Positions 7,480-15,105 of a DNA stretch of 64,000 nt are shown in pieces (the first letter of the stretch is position 1; each line of letters opens with the position of its first letter). The notes under the pieces are model-generated. The model had not been told where the DNA came from and did no database searches. It saw nothing but the letters and a program-made list of their open reading frames with translations. Both the position numbers and the translations under genes were made by a program. Source of the stretch: Woeseiaceae bacterium (GTDB taxonomy: Bacteria > Pseudomonadota > Gammaproteobacteria > Steroidobacterales > Woeseiaceae); the NCBI GenBank assembly GCA_021773135.1, contig JAJFKP010000005.1, positions 1 through 64,000 on the forward strand, in the 5' to 3' direction.

Positions 7480-8781
7480 ATGGCGCGAAAAGAGACTTTC
7501 TCATCGGGATTTGTGGCCGTGCTGACCATGATTGGTGTGGCTGTGGGTCTCGGCAACGTCTGGCGATTCCCGTACATGATGGGCGAGTATGGTGGTTCAG
7601 CGTTCCTGGTCGTCTACCTGCTGTTCACACTATTGCTCGGTATTCCGGCGATGACGGCTGAATGGTCACTGGGGCGGGAAACACGCAAGGGACCCATCGG
7701 TGCACTTTCAAAGGTGTGGGGGCAGACCTGGGGCAGACGCATAGGTGGCCTGCTCGTGTTCACGATGGTGGTGTCGACTTCCTACTACATCGTCGTTATC
7801 GGCAACATAGCTTTCACCGCCACTTATTCCGTCATCGCCGGGTTCAACGATTCGACTCTGCAGGAATTCGATGCGCAGTTCGCCAACGGCTGGCTTCAAT
7901 ACGGCTATTCATTGGGCGTGTTGTGCGTCGCCCTGTTTGTCCTCTACCGTGGGTTGCACAAGGGCATCGAGGCGGTCAGCCGATTGTTTGTGCCGTTCTT
8001 TGCGCTGGTAATCATCTACCTGGTCGTTAACGCATTGTTCCTCCCGGGCGCACCGGCAAAATTCGCCGCTTTCCTGCGACCCGATTTTTCGGTACTTGAG
8101 GCCGAGCACATTTTCGCAGCACTGGGGCAGGCGTTTTTCTCGCTCGGTCTCGCTGGCACCATCATGGTTATCTACGGTTCTTACATGGCCCCGGATCAGA
8201 ACCTGGTGCGTGCAGCCGGTATGACAGCATTGGGTGACGTCGGCGCGGCGTTTCTGGCGTCACTTTTTATCGTTCCAACCATCCTTGTATTTAATCTGGA
8301 CCTGGCACAGGGACCGACGCTGATTTTCTCAACCCTGCCCAAATTGTTCAGCGTCATGCCTGGCGGTCGGATTCTCGGCAGCGGGTTCCTGCTCGCACTT
8401 AGTCTGATTGCATTTTTATCTGCGATTGGTGCACTTGAGGCAATCGTGGGCAGCATAAGTGAAGAGATGCGAATCAATGCCGCGCGGTCGAGAGTCATCT
8501 TCGCGATTCTTTTTATTGAAGCATTGGTCATGCTGCCCAGCGCTTTGAATCCGGACATTGTCGGTACGCTGGATCTTATTTTCGGATCAGCAATGCAGAT
8601 GTTTGGCAGTACGATTGCGGTGATTACGGTGACCTGGGGTCTTGGCAGAATCACCACTAAGCTACAGATTTTTGGTGATCATAAAGCGGCCTGGTATGAC
8701 ACCTACTTCGCCTGGCTGAAATGGGTAGTACCGGTTGTCATGGCCACAGTGCTGGGCGGGTATATCATCAGCAATCTGTAA
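7480..8781 (+). CDS. Sodium-dependent transporter, NSS/SNF family
   Basis: 433 residues and about 11 membrane helices, the usual bacterial NSS size. TM1 carries the hallmark GVAVGLGNVWRFPY, the unwound sodium and substrate site, followed by ENGGSAF-like GEYGGSAFLVVY. The family (LeuT, MhsT, TnaT) imports amino acids or related compounds with Na+ through the inner membrane. The substrate cannot be read from sequence. It lies 80 nt after soxC on the same strand. Taurine or another sulfonate would fit sulfite production downstream, but that is only a guess. Confidence 0.9.
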   Translation: MARKETFSSGFVAVLTMIGVAVGLGNVWRFPYMMGEYGGSAFLVVYLLFTLLLGIPAMTAEWSLGRETRKGPIGALSKVWGQTWGRRIGGLLVFTMVVSTSYYIVVIGNIAFTATYSVIAGFNDSTLQEFDAQFANGWLQYGYSLGVLCVALFVLYRGLHKGIEAVSRLFVPFFALVIIYLVVNALFLPGAPAKFAAFLRPDFSVLEAEHIFAALGQAFFSLGLAGTIMVIYGSYMAPDQNLVRAAGMTALGDVGAAFLASLFIVPTILVFNLDLAQGPTLIFSTLPKLFSVMPGGRILGSGFLLALSLIAFLSAIGALEAIVGSISEEMRINAARSRVIFAILFIEALVMLPSALNPDIVGTLDLIFGSAMQMFGSTIAVITVTWGLGRITTKLQIFGDHKAAWYDTYFAWLKWVVPVVMATVLGGYIISNL

Positions 8782-8918
8782 TTTTACGCAAAAGATCTGC
8801 CGCACAGGTCTGTTCTCAACCCTGGCGGGGCAAACTTATCCGCCTGTCCGTCGGCCGCGAGGACAGCGCTGATGCCATCAAGAATCTCGAATTTGCGGTG
8901 GAGCACGCCTAGATTGCG

Positions 8919-8946
8919 TTGACGCATATACCGAGATCGGTACAAT
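8919..8946 (+). promoter_or_regulatory. Sigma-70 promoter for tRNA-Arg locus
   Basis: TTGACG (8919-8924) and TACAAT (8941-8946) are separated by 16 nt, a near-consensus sigma-70 promoter. The first tRNA-like bases begin about 50 nt downstream at 8998. The promoter thus faces the truncated tRNA copy first and the intact gene second. Confidence 0.65.
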
Positions 8947-8997
8947 CTCCGGCTCTCTAGCGTATTCTTAATGAACTAAGACACCGCACCGAATATA

Positions 8998-9016
8998 GCG
9001 CCCGTAGCTCAGCTGG
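8998..9016 (+). repeat. Duplicated 5' end of tRNA-Arg followed by a palindrome array
   Basis: The 19 nt at 8998-9016 are identical to the first 19 nt of the intact tRNA-Arg at 9179 (acceptor strand and D-stem). Homology then stops inside the D-loop. The next 160 nt hold a series of small hairpins, including GAAATTGC/GCAATTTC, GCCACG/CGTGGC and GCAGTGC/GCACTGC, before the intact gene starts. It looks like a tRNA copy split by a palindromic insert and is not a functional tRNA. Confidence 0.75.
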
Positions 9017-9178
9017 GTGAGGCGGCAAAGAAATTGCGACAGCAATTTCCCGACGAACGCCACGACCCTACCGGGGCGTGGCCGGGCCCGAGGGGCGAAG
9101 CGCCGAGGGGAGTACTTTGCAGTGCGCAGCACTGCTACTATGAATTAGCATAAGTTTTCAAAAGAACCACAAAACATT

Positions 9179-9255
9179 GCGCCCGTAGCTCAGCTGGATA
9201 GAGTACTTGGCTTCGAACCAAGTGGTCGGGAGTTCGAATCTCTCCGGGCGCGCCA
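9179..9255 (+). tRNA. tRNA-Arg (anticodon TCG)
   Basis: A 77-nt tRNA with encoded CCA. The acceptor stem is GCGCCCG/CGGGCGC with discriminator G. The D-arm is GCTCAGCTGGATAGAGT, and the anticodon stem CTTGG/CCAAG closes the 7-nt loop CTTCGAA with anticodon TCG (reads CGA). The T-arm is GGGAG-TTCGAAT-CTCTC. A strong terminator follows directly. Its 3' end is repeated at 20211-20237 and 31826-31852, which marks it as an insertion hot spot. Confidence 0.96.
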
Positions 9256-9294
9256 AAAACCAAAAGGTCCCGTCAGGGGCCTTTTTGTTTTTGG
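9253..9294 (+). terminator. Rho-independent terminator after tRNA-Arg
   Basis: The stem AAAAGGTCCC/GGGGCCTTTT around a GTCA loop (9262-9285) is flanked by the further complementary arms CCAAAAAC and GTTTTTGG. The T run gives a canonical terminator for the tRNA transcript. Confidence 0.85.
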
Positions 9295-9315
9295 TTTGCC
9301 TGGGTGAAGATGAAA

Positions 9316-9475
9316 GCTCCAGTTCGATAAAACGCGCCAGCGTTTTAGACGCCGCAGGCGCCCCGCAGGGGTGAAGATCGCCCAAAGCCGATCTGTGCCG
9401 AGACCGGCGTAGCCGGTCGACAGACGCCGCAGGCGAGGCAGCATAGCTGCCGCTCAATCAATCTCTCCGGAGTCG
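9316..9475. repeat. Palindrome array R1 ending in a degenerate tRNA-Arg 3' fragment
   Basis: The first half matches R2 (20137 on) and R3 (31764 on) closely. It runs CCAGTTCGATAAAACGC, then the hairpins AAACGC/GCGTTT, GCC/GGC, CCCC-GCA-GGGG and GATCG..GCCGAT. R1 carries additional hairpins, ACCGGC-GTA-GCCGGT and GGCAGC-ATA-GCTGCC, before ending AATCAATCTCTCCGG, the same tRNA-derived tail found in R2 and R3. Further small palindromes continue to about 9520. No gene is credible between 9256 and 9679. Reverse-strand reading frames across the tRNA are antisense artefacts. Confidence 0.75.
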
Positions 9476-9679
9476 CTCTCGCGCATCCATGCGCTTCGCG
9501 AAGCTTGTGCATCCTGCACATCGCGCGCCAAATTTGAGGTCGCGAACTCTAACCTGTGGAAGCTTCGCTTTGAAACTTGCATTTCGCCAACCAGAGCTAT
9601 TGATTCTCCCGGGGTGACGTCCGACCTAGAATGAATCGAGTCGTGTTAAGCGACTAAATCGGAAAGAGAGATCTTAGCG

Positions 9680-10828
9680 TTAGCGTCTTTGAACCCAAAA
9701 AACACCAGGTAATGCAACAACTGTAATAGCAAGCAATGTCGTTGCCAGCAATACGCTCGGCTCAGCGTCAACTCTCGCAGCAAAACCTGCGACTATTGCC
9801 GCCATGAGCATTTTCGAACCGCCAACCACGGCCGCGGACATAGAGGATGAAGCAGCGTCGTTCCGCATGGCCAGAATCGTCGCGTTCGGCATCGCTGTAC
9901 CAGCAAACAACGCGAAAAACAGCATTCCGGAAAACAAGACATAGTCGTATGCGTGCAATAGTAGAATCGATGGGCCAACCAACAGCGAAAACAAGACAGA
10001 TATAAGAAGTACTTTTTCGCTCTTAAATCGATGCAACAGGACCCGACTTAAGCCTCCACCAACGGCGTACGCCGCAGAAAGTGCCGTTACCAGTACCGAA
10101 ATGCGAGCAACGCGAGATGAATTGTCGCTAACCAAATCGCTTGTTAATGCGAGGCATAAAAAGAAACCGCCAAACATAAGCATTGCCGATATGACGCCAC
10201 ACCAAAAAGCAGAATTGCTGGTCAGTTCCACAACTCTCTTGCTCAGCGGACGGGTCCCTGCGGGCATTTCAAACCATTGCGAATTGGCTCGGTTCACCGC
10301 CAGAAAGGCACAAATACCGTACGTACTCAATGCGAAGTAAACAGTACGCCAACCAATTGAGTCAGCTAAAATACCCGCAATTACAGGCGCAATGACGGGT
10401 GCCCATGCAAAAATAGCAGATGCGCTCGACATTGTTTTCGCAGATTCTTCAAACGTGCCAGCATTTCGAATGATTGATCGTCCAATAATTGGACACGCGC
10501 TCGCGAAAAGTCCTTGCACAAATCGTGATACCAATAGCATATCTTGCGATTGCGCCAGGCCTGCGATTAGAGATGCGATGGAGAAGCCGGCTAGTGAAAG
10601 ACTCAACAGCTTTTTCCGGTCGATATGATCAGCTGTCAGGCCAATAGCAAAGTGACCGATAGCGTAACCAAATGCGAAGACGCCAATTATGTTGGCACCT
10701 ACTCCTTTCATAAGCTGAAATTCGGCCTCTATTCCAACCGCACTGGGAATTGCACCATTGGTTCCGATCGAGCCAGTCGCGACAACTAATGCGACAAAGA
10801 ACAGACTCAGCTTAATTCTGTCGTTCAT
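9680..10828 (-). CDS. MFS transporter, drug:H+ antiporter-1 (Bcr/CflA-like)
   Basis: 382 residues from the ATG at 10828, with 12 predicted membrane segments. The first loop between TM2 and TM3 has the MFS motif A form GLTADHIDRKKLLSLSL, and TM5 contains APVIAPVIAGILAD, a motif-C-like glycine/proline pattern typical of DHA1 exporters such as Bcr/CflA. It is probably an exporter of a small hydrophobic compound in the inner membrane. The start overlaps the end of the LysR gene by 17 nt, so the two form an operon. Alternative upstream starts exist. The codon use is more AT-rich than the core genes to the left, in keeping with an acquired block. Confidence 0.85.
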   Translation of the reverse strand: MNDRIKLSLFFVALVVATGSIGTNGAIPSAVGIEAEFQLMKGVGANIIGVFAFGYAIGHFAIGLTADHIDRKKLLSLSLAGFSIASLIAGLAQSQDMLLVSRFVQGLFASACPIIGRSIIRNAGTFEESAKTMSSASAIFAWAPVIAPVIAGILADSIGWRTVYFALSTYGICAFLAVNRANSQWFEMPAGTRPLSKRVVELTSNSAFWCGVISAMLMFGGFFLCLALTSDLVSDNSSRVARISVLVTALSAAYAVGGGLSRVLLHRFKSEKVLLISVLFSLLVGPSILLLHAYDYVLFSGMLFFALFAGTAMPNATILAMRNDAASSSMSAAVVGGSKMLMAAIVAGFAARVDAEPSVLLATTLLAITVVALPGVFWVQRR

Positions 10829-11774
10829 GCGGCAATACATTTGGTTCGGTTGCGTCGCGAGACAATACAGTACCCCGCCATTTGCCTTCCTTGTGAGCAA
10901 TTGTCGTGGCATCTAAAACAAGGTCGTGGACCATTCTTGCGGCAGTCGTCATTGCCGGGCTTCTACGGTGCAGGAGGAACGCAGTTCGTGTGATGCCAGG
11001 CTCCAGAATTTTCCTTGCTGATAGTTTGCCCGCTGCGACCCTATCGTAAATCATCGACCAGGGAGCAATTGCATATCCTAGTCCGGCTTCCAGTAAAGAC
11101 AGCAAAGGATGCACTGCGGCACTGGCAGGTATTCGGTTGAGAGTGATGCCGAGCTGCGCTTCGTACTCGGAAATTGCGCGACCCATTGCATGTTCCTTGC
11201 TGGGCAAGAACATCGGGTAGTTTCCAAGTTCCTTGAAACGAATGGATTGATTGATGTCGAGATTCGCGCCGGTTAAAAAAAGATCTTCCCGAAACAACGG
11301 TTTTGAGTCGAATTCGCTTAAAGGCTCGACGTCGAAATCGATCATGAGGTCAATGTGTCCCGAACGTAGCCACCGAATCAGATGACCAGTGAGGCCCTCT
11401 TCAAACACGAGATGAATCTTCTCGTATCTTGTGCGTACGGCCTCGAAAAGGGGCCGTGTTAGAACGTTTGCAACACTCGCGGGCAATGCAATACCTACCC
11501 GACCGGTTGGATTCGCATCGACCTCTCGAACAGCGACTTTTGCCGATTCGAGTTGCTCCAGAATTGGCTGCGACCTCTCGAGCAATATCGAGCCTGCCTC
11601 CGTTAATTCAACGCCTCGCGGGTGGCGATCGAACAATTTGACGCCCAGCTCTTCTTCGAGGGTTGCGATGGCGTGACTTAGTGCGGGCTGAGCAATATTG
11701 AGCCGTTTCGCGGCTTCGGTGATCGTGCCCGCGTGGGCGACAGCCGTAAATTGAATCAATATGCGCGTATTCAT
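10812..11774 (-). CDS. LysR-family transcriptional regulator
   Basis: 320 residues from the ATG at 11774. The N-terminal winged helix-turn-helix is classic: ITEAAKRLNIAQPALSHAIATLEEELGVKLFDRH at about residues 17-50. The C-terminal periplasmic-binding-like effector domain covers residues 90-295. It is divergent from the esterase/phosphatase/TonB cluster and in operon with the MFS exporter, the usual LysR arrangement in which it controls the divergent genes. A perfect 10-bp inverted repeat in the shared upstream region is the likely binding site. The inducer is unknown. Confidence 0.92.
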   Translation of the reverse strand: MNTRILIQFTAVAHAGTITEAAKRLNIAQPALSHAIATLEEELGVKLFDRHPRGVELTEAGSILLERSQPILEQLESAKVAVREVDANPTGRVGIALPASVANVLTRPLFEAVRTRYEKIHLVFEEGLTGHLIRWLRSGHIDLMIDFDVEPLSEFDSKPLFREDLFLTGANLDINQSIRFKELGNYPMFLPSKEHAMGRAISEYEAQLGITLNRIPASAAVHPLLSLLEAGLGYAIAPWSMIYDRVAAGKLSARKILEPGITRTAFLLHRRSPAMTTAARMVHDLVLDATTIAHKEGKWRGTVLSRDATEPNVLPHERQN

Positions 11775-11793
11775 CGTGAATCGAATATATATC

Positions 11794-11829
11794 AAAAATA
11801 TATGGCAACCAAACAAAGTATATATTTTT
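11794..11829. promoter_or_regulatory. Candidate LysR operator: perfect 10-bp inverted repeat
   Basis: AAAAATATAT (11794-11803) and ATATATTTTT (11820-11829) are exact reverse complements separated by 16 nt. They lie 20 nt upstream of the LysR start and about 100 nt before the divergent esterase gene. The surrounding 60 nt are strikingly AT-rich. LysR proteins usually bind dyads of this kind. Confidence 0.6.
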
Positions 11830-11926
11830 CAAATGACTTGGCACTCGTTAGGATTGCGAATCGAATATGCCATTCAAGCAGCGTCGGATCTGATCGCACG
11901 GGGATGGGCATTTCGAGGGGGGATAA

Positions 11927-12946
11927 GTGAAGTTTCGCTATTGCACGCTCGCAATTGTCGTTCTGTTTGTCATAGGGCGACCCACTATGGCGGACGCCGT
12001 TGCAATCGGTTCCGTTTCCTACTTTTACGTGGGCGGCGAAAAAATACGCAAGGATGACGTGCAGAGTGTCGGTCGCGATCCCGTCTCGGGCTCATTTATC
12101 GTCGATCAGATCGGGGTGTTAAAGCTCGAACCGAGCCCAATCGATGACGCAAGGCCGCCCGTAATTCTGACACCGGGATTCGGCTTGGCAGGACACATCT
12201 ATTTAACGACCGCGGACGGTCGTCCAGGCTGGGCGTACTCGTTCCTTAGAGAAGGGCACACGGTTTACATCATTGATCGCTCACATACTGTGCGCACCGG
12301 CTTCGATGCATTTGCGTTTAACGAAGTGAGAAGTGGGAAAGCACAACCGAAGAGCCAGCCATCATTTGTATTGTGGCTGGAAGAAAGAATCTGGACACGA
12401 TGGGGATTGGGCCCAGCGTTCGGGGAGCAATTTGATGATGGCAAGTTCCCCCTTGATGCGATTGACCAACTGGTCGGTGCGTTTGTGCCGGTCCTCAGCG
12501 AAAACATGCCATTGCGGGACCAGGCGATCGGAAATGCCGAAGGATTGATTATGCTTCTGGATAAAACCGGGCCGGGTATTCTGGTCACGCATTCGGCATC
12601 CGGATTAGATGGTTTCAAAGTCGCAATGCAACGACCAGATCTTGTTCGAGCTGTTGTTTCAATCGAACCTGTCGGCTGCGATCCCGATCAGGCAGAGCAA
12701 TTGCGAGAAATTCCGACGTTGACAGTGTTTGGTGATCATTTGGATATACGACCTCAAATGATTCCCAGGCGCGACGAATGCATGGAACTCGCAAAAGAAC
12801 GGACAGCTCTCGGAAAGCGTGGCGCGGTGCTGTCTCTTCCTGATGTAGGTGTAAACGGAAACTCTCACATCATGATGAGTGATACGAATAGCAACGAGAT
12901 TGCATACAGAATAATTGAGTGGTTAAAAAATGAGCAAGAAAAGTAG
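11927..12946 (+). CDS. Secreted alpha/beta hydrolase, esterase-713-like
   Basis: 339 residues with a GTG start at 11927 after a GAGGGGGG ribosome site. A signal peptide ends near TMADA. The protein has an oxyanion-type HxGxG-like TPGFGLAGHIY segment, an ADGRPGWAYSFLREGHTVYIID stretch and the nucleophile elbow THSASG (Ser about residue 222), then a late Asp (FGDH) and a His near NSHIM. The TPDGR-GW-x-x-F-L-R-x-G-Y signature is typical of the bacterial esterase 713 group. It probably hydrolyses an ester in the periplasm. It overlaps phoD by 17 nt and leads the phoD/TonB receptor cluster. Confidence 0.8.
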   Translation: MKFRYCTLAIVVLFVIGRPTMADAVAIGSVSYFYVGGEKIRKDDVQSVGRDPVSGSFIVDQIGVLKLEPSPIDDARPPVILTPGFGLAGHIYLTTADGRPGWAYSFLREGHTVYIIDRSHTVRTGFDAFAFNEVRSGKAQPKSQPSFVLWLEERIWTRWGLGPAFGEQFDDGKFPLDAIDQLVGAFVPVLSENMPLRDQAIGNAEGLIMLLDKTGPGILVTHSASGLDGFKVAMQRPDLVRAVVSIEPVGCDPDQAEQLREIPTLTVFGDHLDIRPQMIPRRDECMELAKERTALGKRGAVLSLPDVGVNGNSHIMMSDTNSNEIAYRIIEWLKNEQEK

Positions 12947-15074
12947 TGACATAAATAAATCAATTGCAGAGGAATATTCGCGCCGCGATATATTGCGCTA
13001 TTTTGCGACCTCCGCAGGCTGTTTTATCGTTCCGGCGTCGGCAACGGTTTTGATGGCAACGACCAGGCCCGCCGCCGCTCAATCGAACTTTACATTCCCG
13101 CAGGGCGTGGCATCAGCGGATCCGCAATCAGATGCCATTGTCCTGTGGACGCGAGTCGCTGGAACTAAAGGACCAACGTCACTCGTTACTCAGGTTGCAC
13201 GCGACGCTGACTTCACAGAAATAATCGCCGAGTCAACCACGACCGCGCGCCCTGAATTCGATCACACGGTGCGAGTACTGGTCACACAGTTGGACCCGGA
13301 TCGTCACTACTACTATCGGTTTATCGCACCCGATGGTCTTGCAAGCCGACAAGGGCGCACACGAACGGCGCCGTCGCCAGACGCCGATCGGCCATTGAAG
13401 GTGGCAGTCTTCTCTTGCCAGGACTACGAGCTTGGCTATTTCACTGCGTATCGACGCATGTTGCTTGATGACGAAAATGGCAGCGAAACGAATAGTATCG
13501 ATTTCGTCATCCATCTTGGCGATTTTATTTATGAGACCGCTCGTCGCCCGGAATCGATGCAGGGAGGGAACCGGGGAGACGGGCGAACGTATTTGAGGAA
13601 TCGGGATGGTAGCCGTCGCAGTTGCACACCCTTGCCATCGGGTGGCGAACAGGCGGGTCGAGTCTGGGTGGTTCCAGCGGATCTGCCTGACTATCGAGCG
13701 CTGTACAAAGCCTATCTGGCAGATGCGGACCTTCAGGATGCGCGTGCGAATTACCCGTTTGTACAAACCTGGGACGATCACGAATTCAAAAACGATTCCT
13801 GGCAAAGCTATTACGACGAAAGCTCTAGTCCGGAGCTCAAGGTGGCGGCAAACCAGGCCTGGTTTGAATTCATTCCCGCCGCGCTCGCGATGGGTGGACG
13901 GGACGTAGAAAACCATCAGGCCGCAGATTTCGAGCAGGTTGACGTTTCCGATCGACCACCTGAGGCGTTTGATAATCACTACCTTAGCCTCGAGGACAAC
14001 AACGTCGCTGCAATTAATTCGATGACCATCTACCGCACCCTGAAGTGGGGACAGATGGCTGAGATTTTCATGACTGATGCACGCAGCTATCGTGGTCCAC
14101 GTGGGTTTCCGCAAGAGCTGCTAACTGTCGGCAATCATCCCTATCCACCGGCCCCGATTGATCCAAAGCTTATCGACGTTCTGAACGCAGGTAGAACTGC
14201 GCTGAACGGCAATCCGCCGAATGAGATTGACTACCTGGGCCAGAGAATGCCGAATCCGAGGAAGAACGCCCCATTCGGTTCCATGCTGGGTAGCCAACAG
14301 AAAGCCTGGCTTCGCGATCAATTATCCGGTAGCTCGGCCCGCTGGAAATTGCTCGGTTTGAGCGTCGGTCTAATGAGATACGGCTTCGACAGCAGTTTCC
14401 GCGACGACGGTTTTGCTGACGGAATTCTCTGGACGGATGGATGGGATGGTTATCCAGTTGAGCGGAAGGAATTGACCCGCTTTATTCGGGAGCAACGCAT
14501 AAGCAACGTCGTATCACTAACCGCTGATCGTCACATTCATATGGCTGGTGTCGTCATGGATGACTTTGATAGCGAAAACGCATCGCCCGTTATCGCAGAA
14601 TTTGCAGCAGGCGCCATTTGCGCGCCGGTTCGGCTAACTATCCAGAATCGAATCGTGTCCCATGATGCGGAGTTAGCGGCGTTGGTTCAGTTTGATGGAA
14701 CGGCGCATGGTTATGAAAAATCGGTCATGCCTTCAATGAATGCATGGATGCTTTACGGCGCTGCCAGCGCTCGCGCGCTTCATGACGGAAAAACCGAACA
14801 GGAAGCGAAAAAGCTCGAAAATAAACTCGTCAACCGTCATCTGAGCTACGCAGATGCAGACGCGCACGGATACTTCGTCGCAATGTTTGACGATGAGCAG
14901 TGCAATGTCGAGTTTGTTGCGATTCAGGAACCAGTGGAACTGCCGCCGGAAGGTACGGCACCGATTCGTCGGCGCGTAAAATTTTCTGTTGACGCCTGGG
15001 CGGACGGCGATAAACCCGTTTTGAAAACCACGGAGTTGATCGGTGAACGTCCACTTTGCGGACTTCGAACGTGA
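12930..15074 (+). CDS. phoD: PhoD-type alkaline phosphatase/phosphodiesterase
   Basis: 714 residues. A twin-arginine signal (YSRRDILRYFATSAG) lies at about residues 17-31, followed by the PhoD N-terminal domain (FPQGVASADPQSDAIVLWTRV). The metallophosphatase core follows, with the metal-binding residues visible as VFSCQDYELGYF, FVIHLGDFIYE, TWDDHEFKND and the late LTADRHIHMAG. PhoD enzymes are periplasmic, use Fe3+/Ca2+ and release phosphate from mono- and diesters. The gene is coupled to the esterase upstream, and the TonB receptor follows within 40 nt. That suggests the three take up and cleave one class of phospho-compound. Confidence 0.92.
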   Translation: MSKKSSDINKSIAEEYSRRDILRYFATSAGCFIVPASATVLMATTRPAAAQSNFTFPQGVASADPQSDAIVLWTRVAGTKGPTSLVTQVARDADFTEIIAESTTTARPEFDHTVRVLVTQLDPDRHYYYRFIAPDGLASRQGRTRTAPSPDADRPLKVAVFSCQDYELGYFTAYRRMLLDDENGSETNSIDFVIHLGDFIYETARRPESMQGGNRGDGRTYLRNRDGSRRSCTPLPSGGEQAGRVWVVPADLPDYRALYKAYLADADLQDARANYPFVQTWDDHEFKNDSWQSYYDESSSPELKVAANQAWFEFIPAALAMGGRDVENHQAADFEQVDVSDRPPEAFDNHYLSLEDNNVAAINSMTIYRTLKWGQMAEIFMTDARSYRGPRGFPQELLTVGNHPYPPAPIDPKLIDVLNAGRTALNGNPPNEIDYLGQRMPNPRKNAPFGSMLGSQQKAWLRDQLSGSSARWKLLGLSVGLMRYGFDSSFRDDGFADGILWTDGWDGYPVERKELTRFIREQRISNVVSLTADRHIHMAGVVMDDFDSENASPVIAEFAAGAICAPVRLTIQNRIVSHDAELAALVQFDGTAHGYEKSVMPSMNAWMLYGAASARALHDGKTEQEAKKLENKLVNRHLSYADADAHGYFVAMFDDEQCNVEFVAIQEPVELPPEGTAPIRRRVKFSVDAWADGDKPVLKTTELIGERPLCGLRT

Positions 15075-15105
15075 ATACCAAATAAATAGGATAGGGGAGA
15101 TGGTC

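Noticed and set aside
9158-9457. Reverse-strand reading frames of 84-99 codons across tRNA-Arg
   Set aside because: They are antisense to the tRNA and its terminator. Such frames recur wherever tRNAs of this type occur and do not represent proteins.
8998-9520. Hairpin arrays considered as a CRISPR array or as an integron attC site
   Set aside because: The palindromes differ in sequence and spacing, there are no regular spacers, no cas or integrase gene is near, and attC core sites were not seen.
13233-14114. Reverse-strand 293-codon frame inside phoD
   Set aside because: It is fully antisense to a well-supported PhoD gene and has no recognisable protein features.
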